Of a stretch of 64,000 nt of DNA, positions 57,336 through 64,000 are shown one piece after another. The notes beneath the pieces are model-generated. The model saw only the letters and a list, made by a program, of their open reading frames with translations, did no database searches and was not told the origin of the DNA. Source of the DNA: Dyella japonica A8. GTDB lineage: Bacteria > Pseudomonadota > Gammaproteobacteria > Xanthomonadales > Rhodanobacteraceae. The stretch lies in contig NZ_CP008884.1 of NCBI RefSeq assembly GCF_000725385.1, forward strand, positions 1,116,001-1,180,000. Reading direction: 5' to 3'. A program made the position numbers and the translations under genes. Each line of letters begins with the position of its first letter. Position 1 is the first letter of the stretch.

Positions 57336-57569
57336 GGCGGCACCTTCTGTAGTGATGAGGAAGGGCGCACCCGCGGGCGCGGTCTGTAAGGTTACCAGTC
57401 CCGTCCGGCCACGTCCCCCTTTATCACTGTTGCATCTTGTTTCCACCATACGTTTGCGTTTGCGAGATGGGGACGCACGGCAACTTCGTTAATCGCCGAC
57501 GAACGGTGGACATGAGTCGGCAATTCACAGGGAACTTTGCTGCAACCGCACTTGCAAGGCCTGCGGTGA

Positions 57570-57586
57570 GCCGGCACAGTGCCGGC
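57570..57586. promoter_or_regulatory. 17 bp palindrome upstream of the FadL-type gene
   Basis: GCCGGCAC-A-GTGCCGGC, perfect 8 bp arms, about 95 bases before the porin start within a 345-base divergent gap. It could be an operator or a leader hairpin. Otherwise the 57336-57680 gap shows no clear feature. Confidence 0.5.
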
Positions 57587-57680
57587 GAGGGGTGTCAAAC
57601 GCGCGTATGAAAAAAGGGCGATGACGTCAAGCCCCCGCTATTACCCGAAGCCAGACCAACGATAAGCAGGAGCATTGCTG

Positions 57681-59120
57681 ATGCAGATGTCATTCCGTCA
57701 ACTGTCCCGTGCGGGCCGTCCGCTCACGCTCGCTGCGCTGAGCCTGGCCATCATCGGGTCGCTTGCTGCACCGCAGCGCGCCCATGCCAGCGCCTTCCAG
57801 CTGCATGAAGACAGCGCCGCCGCCATGGGTCGCGCCTACGCCGGTTCCACCACGGCAGGTGGCGACGTGTCCGTCGTGGCCAACAACCCGGCCGCGATGA
57901 GCGACCTCAAGGGCACCTATTTCCAGGCGGACGTTACCGCCATCAACTTCGGCACCACCTTCAGCGGCTCGGCCCACGATGCGCTGGGTCGTCCGATCAG
58001 CGGCAATGGCGGCGGCGACGCCGGCACCACCATGCCGGTCCCGGCGCTGTTCTTCGCCACCCAGCTGGGTGACAAGTGGCACGTCGGCGGCGCCTTCACC
58101 GTGCCGTTCGGCTTCCAGACCGAGTACAACAACAACTGGGTCGGCCGTTACAACGCCCTCAAGTCCAAGTTCACCTCGCTCGACGGCACCCTGTCGGTGT
58201 CCTATGACGTCAACGACAACTTCGCGATCGGCGTGAGCGGCATCGCGCAGAAGACCTCTGCCGAGCTGACCTCCGCCATCAACTACAACATGGTCGGCCT
58301 GGGCCTGGTGAACCAGGCGGTGGCCGCCGGTGCCATCCCGCCGGCCGTGGGCCAGCAGCTTGGCCAGCAGGTCAATGTGGTGGTGCCGCCGGGTTCGGAC
58401 GGCGTGGCCCGCATCAAGGGTGACGACTGGGCCTACGGCTGGCAGGTCGGCATGCTGTGGCGCGCCACCGCGAACGACAAGTTCGCGCTCGACTACCGCT
58501 CGAAGATCTCGCACCGCATCGAAGGCACGGCCAACTTCACCGTGCCGGCCAACGTGCAGGCGCTGCTGAGCAACCCGACCGTGGCGGCCCTGCTGGCCGG
58601 TGCGGGCGGCGTGCCGTTCACCCACACCGACGGCACCGCGCCGTTCACCACGCCGGCGGTTGCCACCGCCAGCTACTGGCACCAGGAAGAGAAGTTCGGC
58701 CTGGGCGCCGACGTGGCCTGGACCAAGTGGGATTCGTTCAAGAACCTCACCGTGTACTACGCCAACCCGGCCCAGCCGACGACCACTGAAGTCTTCGACT
58801 GGAAGAACAGCTGGTACATCTCGGTGGGCGGCGAGTACTACGCCAACGACAAGCTGACCCTGCGCGCCGGTATCGCCCTCGACACCACGCCGACCTCCAC
58901 GGCCACGCGCGACCCGCGCGTGCCCGATGGTACCCGCCAGCTGGTTTCCTTCGGTGCTGGCTACAAGGTCACCGAGAAGTTCGTGCTCAATGCCTCGTAT
59001 GCGCACATCTTCGTGAACAAGGCGCGCATGAATGCCGTCAGCTCCACCGGCGACGTGCTCACCGGCACCTCGGACGACTACGGCAACCTGCTCAGCCTGT
59101 CGGCCCAGTACAAGTTCTGA
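57681..59120 (+). CDS. FadL/OmpP1-type outer-membrane transporter
   Basis: 479 residues. ATG 57681 follows AGCAGGAG. The signal peptide ends near AHASAFQL, and the mature N-terminus AFQLHEDSAAAMGRAYAG with VANNPAAMSDLKG is the FadL/OmpP1 signature, in which the N-terminal segment forms the hatch. The barrel ends with a C-terminal Phe (LSAQYKF). The family imports long-chain fatty acids or other hydrophobic compounds. A strong terminator follows. Confidence 0.95.
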   Translation: MQMSFRQLSRAGRPLTLAALSLAIIGSLAAPQRAHASAFQLHEDSAAAMGRAYAGSTTAGGDVSVVANNPAAMSDLKGTYFQADVTAINFGTTFSGSAHDALGRPISGNGGGDAGTTMPVPALFFATQLGDKWHVGGAFTVPFGFQTEYNNNWVGRYNALKSKFTSLDGTLSVSYDVNDNFAIGVSGIAQKTSAELTSAINYNMVGLGLVNQAVAAGAIPPAVGQQLGQQVNVVVPPGSDGVARIKGDDWAYGWQVGMLWRATANDKFALDYRSKISHRIEGTANFTVPANVQALLSNPTVAALLAGAGGVPFTHTDGTAPFTTPAVATASYWHQEEKFGLGADVAWTKWDSFKNLTVYYANPAQPTTTEVFDWKNSWYISVGGEYYANDKLTLRAGIALDTTPTSTATRDPRVPDGTRQLVSFGAGYKVTEKFVLNASYAHIFVNKARMNAVSSTGDVLTGTSDDYGNLLSLSAQYKF

Positions 59121-59151
59121 CCGCGGTACACCGCGTAACGAACCGAAGCAA

Positions 59152-59188
59152 AAAAACCTCCCCGCGCAAGGCGGGAGGTTTTTTTTAT
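59152..59188 (+). terminator. Rho-independent terminator after the FadL-type gene
   Basis: ACCTCCC (59157-59163) pairs with GGGAGGT (59174-59180), preceded by an A run and followed by T residues (59180-59187), which makes it usable in both directions. Confidence 0.88.
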
Positions 59189-59222
59189 GGGAAATGGTGA
59201 GGGAAGCGTGAGCAGTGTTCTT

Positions 59223-59305
59223 CTGTAGGAGCGCACTTGTGCGCGACAGCCCGATGCTGCCCTAACGACACGGCGCCGTGGTCGCGCACAAGTGCGCTCC
59301 TACAG
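59223..59305. repeat. Dispersed inverted repeat, 25 bp arms (family 1)
   Basis: Perfect arms 59223-59247 and 59281-59305 with the variant core GAGCGCACTTGTGCGCGAC, closest to the 11568 member. It lies between the FadL terminator and the aldehyde dehydrogenase remnant. Confidence 0.95.
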
Positions 59306-59323
59306 TGGAGGGCAGGGCTGATC

Positions 59324-59602
59324 TCAGCCCAACCGCATCAACAACTTCAGCATCTTCCAGAAGCGCTTCCCGTAGGGCGGGTTCAGCATGCCGGCGCCAT
59401 TGAGTCGCGCCTGACGGAACACCGGCTTCATGTGCGAGAACGTCTGGAAGCCCGCCTCGCCGTGATAGCCGCCGATGCCCGAGGGGCCCACGCCACCGAA
59501 CGGCAAGTTGAGTCGGGCGATGTGATGCAGCGTGTCGTTCACGGTGACGCCGCAGGCCCGTGTGCGGGCGAGCACATGGGCGATGGTCGCGCGGCTTTTC
59601 AA
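59324..59602 (-). pseudogene. 3' remnant of an aldehyde dehydrogenase (coniferyl-type)
   Basis: About 80 codons of the C-terminus of an aldehyde dehydrogenase of the coniferyl aldehyde type: [40 protein letters not shown], then a basic tail ending [10 protein letters not shown] and a normal stop. The NAD-binding and catalytic regions are missing. Homology ends near 59580-59600, where the sequence changes to lower-GC unrelated DNA. The missing 5' part is not in the window. It looks like a gene cut by insertion of the DNA to its right. Confidence 0.85.
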
Positions 59603-60005
59603 CGTTCGAGATTGCTGTCAATCGATCAGGCGCCGTAACGCGAGAATACCGTCGTCCCAATGAGCGATATCCGATCTCTATGGCCTCTGCACAGATCTGA
59701 GTCATCTCGTTGCACGCGGCATGATCGTCTTGAGACTTTTCCGGAAAGCCACCCATTGAGAGCTCTCTCATATGTTGCGTATCGGGCGATTTCTAACATC
59801 TGTATCGCACACCGCTACGACGAGTAGCAGCCGATCGCTTCATCGCAAAGCTGGCAATGTCGATTTGCAGAGTTCGTTGCCAAGCAATGCACCCACCGCG
59901 ACATCACGATGTCGTCTGTGAGTAAAGGCCCTATCCAGGGGCCGTGATGTCCTCGATCGGCATGCATTTCTCCCTCCCTATGCATCGCTCATTGAGGCTC
60001 GCGTT
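59603..60005. other. Lower-GC region upstream of the adhesin gene
   Basis: 403 bases between the broken dehydrogenase and the adhesin start. GC is visibly lower than elsewhere (29 of 60 bases in 59761-59820). It should hold the adhesin promoter. No transposase gene or clear terminal repeat is visible. Confidence 0.55.
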
Positions 60006-63000
60006 ATGAACAAGGTCTATCGCATCGTTTGGAATCAGTCCACTGGCACCTGGGTAGTTGCCTCGGAATTGGCTAACTCGCGCAAGAAGGGCAAGGCAGG
60101 CAAGGCGAAGGTTGTGGCTTCTGGCCTGGCGTCGCTGTCGGCCTTGATGCTGGGTATGGGGTTCTCCAGCAGCAGTTTCGCGGCGGCGGCTCAGGTCACC
60201 ACGCTTGGTACCAGCACTTCTGTCGATTCCAACACTGCCGACTACTACCAGTACCTGTATCGCAGCTCGGCCTATGCCAATCCGAAGGTGTGGGATGGCA
60301 AGGGAGCCCTGGGTGGGTACACCTTGATCGGTGCTTATGCGTCGGGCAAAACCAACAAGACCGACGACGCGATCTTCAAGCTCGACGGCTACAACGGTAA
60401 TGGTCGTGGCGGCGGCGTCGCCGTGGGTGACAACGCGGCGGTGGTGGGTGAAACGGCAGTGGCGATTGGCGCCAACTCCCAGGCCTTGCACAACTTCTCC
60501 GTGGCCGTGGGTGGCAATGCGACGGCCAATGGCCTTGGTGCCGTTGCAACCGGCCGTGAGGCGTTGGCCAGTGGCAATTACAGTATCGCCAGCGGCTTTG
60601 TTTCCACGGCAACCGGCACAGGCGCCATCGGCATCGGTCAGTCAGCGACGGCGGGTGGCCTGCGCGCCATCGCCATCGGTACTTCGAACCAGCTGTCTTC
60701 TGCGGGCGATACGGCTGCCGATGGTACCTATATCGCGTCGGCGGCCAATGCGGCCGGTAGCGACGCGGTGAGCATTGGCACCAGCGCTTCCAGCGCTGCC
60801 GCCAGCAGCGTTGCCATGGGCCTGCAGGCTTCCACGTCGGCGACCGGCACCAATGGCGTCGCCATCGGTACGACGGCAACCGTCTCTGGCGCTAACGGCA
60901 TTGCCATCGGCAATGGTGCAACGGCCACCGGCACGTCCTCGCTCAGCGTGGGTACGGGTAACAAGGTATCGGGCAACGGTTCGGGTGCGTTCGGTGACCC
61001 GAACATCATCGCCGGCAACAACAGCTATGCCGTGGGCGACAACAACACCATCCCCGGTAACAGCAGCTTTGCGTTCGGTAATACCAACACTGTCAACGGC
61101 AACAGCAGCACGGTCATCGGCAGTGATGGTTCCATTGCTTCAGGCCTGACTGATGTCTTTGCACTTGGCAACAACATCACCAGTACCGCATCCAACTCGG
61201 TGGTGCTTGGTTCTAATTCGGCCACTACGCGTGCCAACACGGTTTCGGTGGGTTCTGCCACGGCACAGCGTCAGATTGTCAACATGGCCGCGGGTGTGGC
61301 GGCGACCGATGCGGTAAACGTCTCGCAGCTCATGCCGGTGGTGAGTTCGCTGGGTGGCGGTGCATCGTTCAATGGCACTACTGGTCAGGTGACTGGCCCG
61401 AGCTACACGCTCAACAACGCCAACGCGATCACGGGCGCCAGCGGTGCGGTTAGTGATGTGGGCAGTGCGCTTGGTCGTGTCGACAGCGCCCTCGGCAACG
61501 TCAACGCCGTGGCCAACAAGGGCTGGAACGTGCAGGCCAACGGTGGCACGGCTACGCAGATTGCCCCGGGCGGTGCGGTGAACTTCGTCAACGGTAGCAA
61601 CACTACGGCCAGCTTCAATGCCGCCACCAACCAGGTAAAGGTGGATGTGGTCAGTAACCCGACCTTTGCCGGCGCGGTAACCGCCAATGGCGGCCTGACC
61701 GTGGGCGCGGGTCAGTCCGTGAATATGGGCAACAACAAGGTCACCAATGTGGCGGCTGGCGTGGCCAATACCGACGCGGTGAACATGTCGCAGCTGAAGG
61801 CGACCAACGCCAATGTCGCGGTTAACGCGGCGGACATCGCTCGCGTGGAAGGCAAGGCCGACCAGTCGGGCGCTGACGTGGCGGCTCACCTGGGTGGCGG
61901 CGCGGCCTATGACAGCACGACCGGCACGATCAGCGCGCCGAGCTACGCGGTGCAGGGTGGCAACTACAACAACGTGGGCGACGCCCTGGGCTCGCTGGAC
62001 ACGGCAGTGACCAGCAACACCAGCTCCATCACCGACATCACCAACCAGATCAACAGCGGCACGGTGGGTCTGGTGCAGCAGTCTGCAGCCGGTGCCGACC
62101 TGACGGTGGGCAAGGACACGGACGGTGCGGCGGTGGACTTTGCCGACAAGGACGGCAACACCCGCACGCTGAAGAACGTGACGGCAGGTGTGAACGATAC
62201 CGACGCGGTGAACATGTCGCAGCTCAACGCGACCAATGCCAACGTGTCGACCAACGCGACAAACATCGCGCAGAACACGAGCGACATCGTTCGCGTGGAA
62301 GGCAAGGCCGATCAGTCGGGCGCCGACGTGGCGGCTCACCTGGGTGGCGGTGCGGTCTATGACAGCACGACCGGCGCGATCAGCGCGCCGAGCTACGCGG
62401 TGCAGGGTGGCAACTACAACAACGTGGGCGACGCCCTGGGCTCGCTGGACACGGCAGTGACCAACAACACCACGGCGATCGCGGGCAACACGCAGTCGAT
62501 CACCGACATCACCAACCAGATCAACAGCGGTACGGTGGGCCTGGTGCAGCAGTCCAAGGCCGGTGCCGACCTGACGGTGGGCAAGGACACGGACGGCGTG
62601 GCGGTGGACTTTGCCGACAAGGACGGCAACGCTCGCACGCTGAAGAGCGTGAAGGCGGGCGTGGCCGACACCGATGCAGTGAACATGTCGCAGCTGAACG
62701 TGACCAACGCCAACGTGTCGACCAACGCGACGAACATCGCGCAGAACACCAGCGACATCGTTCGCGTGGAGGGCAAGGCTGACCAGTCGGTCGCCGACGT
62801 GGCGGCTCACCTGGGTGGCGGTGCAACCTATGACAGCACGACCGGCACGATCGGCGCGCCGAGCTACGCGGTGCAGGGTGGCAACTACAACAACGTGGGC
62901 GACGCCCTTGGCTCGCTGGACACGGCGGTGACCAACAACACCAGCTCCATCACCGACATCACCAACCAGATCAACAGCGGCACGGTGGGTCTGGTGCAGC

Positions 63001-64000
63001 AGTCCAAGGCCGGTGCCGACCTGACGGTGGGCAAGGGCACGGACGGTGCGGCGGTGGACTTTGCCGACAAGGGCGGCAACACCCGCACGCTGAAGAACGT
63101 GACGGCAGGTGTGAACGATACCGATGCGGTGAACATGTCGCAGCTGAACGCGACCAACGCCAACGTGACAGCCAACACGACCAACATTACCGCCAACAGC
63201 ACCCATGTTGGCAACCTTGGCACCGCGGCGGCGGCGGCGCTGGGCGGCAGCACGACGTTCGATCCGACCACTGGCTCGCTGTCGGGTACCAGCTTCGGTC
63301 TGACCCACGCCAACGCGATCAACGGCACCACAGGTGCTGCCACGACCGTGACGGATGGTTTCAGCAAGGTCGACGACGCGCTGGGTAGCCTGAATACGTC
63401 GGTCACCAACAACACCAACTCGATCACCGACATCACCAACCAGATCAACAGCGGTACGGTGGGCCTGGTGCAGCAGTCCGCGGCCGGTGCTGACCTGACG
63501 GTGGGCAAGGGCACGGACGGTGCGGCGGTGGATTTTGCCGACAAGGCCGGGTCGACCCGCACGCTGAAGAACGTGACGGCGGGCGTGAACGATACCGATG
63601 CGGTGAACATGTCGCAGTTGAACGCGACCAATGCCAACGTGTCGACCAACGCCGCGAACATCACCCGCGTGGAAGCGAAGTCCGATCAGGCCATGACGTC
63701 CATGGCGGCCTACCTTGGTGGCGGCGCGGCCTATAACAGCGCGACCGGCGTGATGAATGGGCCGAGCTATACCGTCCAGGGCGCTACCTATAACAATGTG
63801 GGTTCGGCTCTGGGCTCGCTGGATACGGCGGTCACCAACAACACCAACTCCATCACCAATATCACCAACCAAATCAACAACGGTACGGTGGGCCTGGTGC
63901 AGCAGGACGCGACCACGCGCAACATTACCGTGGCGAAGGATGCTGATGGCACAGTGGTTGACGTGAGCGGCACGGCAGGTACGCGCAAGATCACCGGCGC
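60006..64000 (+). CDS. Trimeric autotransporter adhesin (YadA-like), 3' end outside window
   Basis: 1,331 codons are present and open at the window edge. ATG 60006 follows GAGG. The N-terminus MNKVYRIVWNQSTGTWVVAS is the extended signal peptide region of large type V autotransporters, followed by the signal core. Residues about 140-430 are YadA-type head repeats (many AxAIG/SVAxG steps such as AVAIGANSQA and GVAIGTTAT). Then necks with DAVNVSQL or DAVNMSQL and stalk modules with N-rich coiled coils (TNANVSTNATNIAQNTS) repeat. The membrane anchor is beyond the window. It should form a surface trimer for adhesion or biofilm. Confidence 0.93.
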   Translation, partial: MNKVYRIVWNQSTGTWVVASELANSRKKGKAGKAKVVASGLASLSALMLGMGFSSSSFAAAAQVTTLGTSTSVDSNTADYYQYLYRSSAYANPKVWDGKGALGGYTLIGAYASGKTNKTDDAIFKLDGYNGNGRGGGVAVGDNAAVVGETAVAIGANSQALHNFSVAVGGNATANGLGAVATGREALASGNYSIASGFVSTATGTGAIGIGQSATAGGLRAIAIGTSNQLSSAGDTAADGTYIASAANAAGSDAVSIGTSASSAAASSVAMGLQASTSATGTNGVAIGTTATVSGANGIAIGNGATATGTSSLSVGTGNKVSGNGSGAFGDPNIIAGNNSYAVGDNNTIPGNSSFAFGNTNTVNGNSSTVIGSDGSIASGLTDVFALGNNITSTASNSVVLGSNSATTRANTVSVGSATAQRQIVNMAAGVAATDAVNVSQLMPVVSSLGGGASFNGTTGQVTGPSYTLNNANAITGASGAVSDVGSALGRVDSALGNVNAVANKGWNVQANGGTATQIAPGGAVNFVNGSNTTASFNAATNQVKVDVVSNPTFAGAVTANGGLTVGAGQSVNMGNNKVTNVAAGVANTDAVNMSQLKATNANVAVNAADIARVEGKADQSGADVAAHLGGGAAYDSTTGTISAPSYAVQGGNYNNVGDALGSLDTAVTSNTSSITDITNQINSGTVGLVQQSAAGADLTVGKDTDGAAVDFADKDGNTRTLKNVTAGVNDTDAVNMSQLNATNANVSTNATNIAQNTSDIVRVEGKADQSGADVAAHLGGGAVYDSTTGAISAPSYAVQGGNYNNVGDALGSLDTAVTNNTTAIAGNTQSITDITNQINSGTVGLVQQSKAGADLTVGKDTDGVAVDFADKDGNARTLKSVKAGVADTDAVNMSQLNVTNANVSTNATNIAQNTSDIVRVEGKADQSVADVAAHLGGGATYDSTTGTIGAPSYAVQGGNYNNVGDALGSLDTAVTNNTSSITDITNQINSGTVGLVQQSKAGADLTVGKGTDGAAVDFADKGGNTRTLKNVTAGVNDTDAVNMSQLNATNANVTANTTNITANSTHVGNLGTAAAAALGGSTTFDPTTGSLSGTSFGLTHANAINGTTGAATTVTDGFSKVDDALGSLNTSVTNNTNSITDITNQINSGTVGLVQQSAAGADLTVGKGTDGAAVDFADKAGSTRTLKNVTAGVNDTDAVNMSQLNATNANVSTNAANITRVEAKSDQAMTSMAAYLGGGAAYNSATGVMNGPSYTVQGATYNNVGSALGSLDTAVTNNTNSITNITNQINNGTVGLVQQDATTRNITVAKDADGTVVDVSGTAGTRKITG
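61773..63967 (+). repeat. Neck-stalk modules of the adhesin, near-identical repeats
   Basis: The neck DAVNMSQL recurs at 61773, 62202, 62673, 63123 and 63597, giving modules of 429, 471, 450 and 474 bases, all multiples of three. Long stretches inside them (for example those encoding VQGGNYNNVGDALGSLDTAV and INSGTVGLVQQS) are nearly identical at the DNA level, which implies recent duplication or gene conversion. The differences in length come from extra coiled-coil turns. Confidence 0.93.

Noticed and set aside
59603..60005. An insertion sequence between the broken dehydrogenase and the adhesin
   Set aside because: No transposase frame or terminal inverted repeat could be seen, so only an unspecified insertion or replacement is proposed.
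61140..63872. A 910-codon open frame on the minus strand opposite the adhesin
   Set aside because: It mirrors the repetitive, low-stop composition of the adhesin modules, shows no domain, and repeats with the same period. The + strand frame has a signal peptide, YadA head and neck motifs.

Overview
The window is GC-rich, tightly packed bacterial DNA. Its gene content points to a gammaproteobacterium of the Xanthomonadales, most likely Rhodanobacteraceae (Dyella, Luteibacter or Rhodanobacter-like). The signs are large TonB-dependent receptors (TBDRs), one paired with a flavin-dependent halogenase and a LacI/GH3 pair, several GGDEF proteins, an S53 sedolisin peptidase, and many dispersed inverted repeats between genes. 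This placement is inferred from gene content; no marker gene was compared. No rRNA, tRNA or CRISPR array was recognised.

Layout. 1-8.9 kb: a glycan-uptake locus (LacI regulator, GH3 glucosidase, TBDR, flavin-dependent halogenase) joined by three copies of one 14-16 bp operator palindrome. 8.9-19.6 kb: a zinc-ribbon membrane protein, an orphan exported protein, prolyl iminopeptidase, a second large TBDR, a MliC-like protein, a beta-lactamase-fold serine hydrolase, a GAF-GGDEF diguanylate cyclase and an AraC regulator. 19.7-23.6 kb: a bufferin-type RiPP cluster (bufA precursor, bufB MNIO/DUF692, bufC DUF2063) divergent from DoxX, thioredoxin and CcdA-like genes, which suggests copper and thiol chemistry. 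23.6-29 kb: MarC, a long non-coding composite repeat, and an MrfA helicase/MrfB exonuclease pair. 29-38.7 kb: a two-component system, a tripartite RND efflux operon and an ArnT-type glycosyltransferase. 38.9-46 kb: a periplasmic-sensor GGDEF protein with a possible leader peptide, an alpha/beta hydrolase, an FAH-family enzyme, an S53 peptidase and hemB. 46.1-47.1 kb: a second copy of the composite repeat. 47.2-50.3 kb: soxR with a divergent SoxR-type promoter, then a LysR/DUF4865/tautomerase cassette. 50.3-59.2 kb: Kef-type antiporter, heptosyltransferase-like GT9, a giant membrane ankyrin protein, YcgL and a FadL-type porin. 59.3-64 kb: a 3' remnant of an aldehyde dehydrogenase, a lower-GC stretch and the first 1,331 codons of a trimeric autotransporter adhesin that runs off the window.

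The most unusual signal is non-coding. Two copies of a roughly 1 kb composite element lie at 24444-25480 and 46134-47074. Each carries REP-like flanks, four or more strong hairpins, a CAAAAGC-type heptamer tandem array (13 against 9 units) and an internal long inverted repeat. Two of the hairpins differ between copies only by paired changes that keep the stems intact, so structure appears to be preserved. Two further families of dispersed inverted repeats, about 24-27 bp and about 29-48 bp per arm, recur between genes throughout the window.
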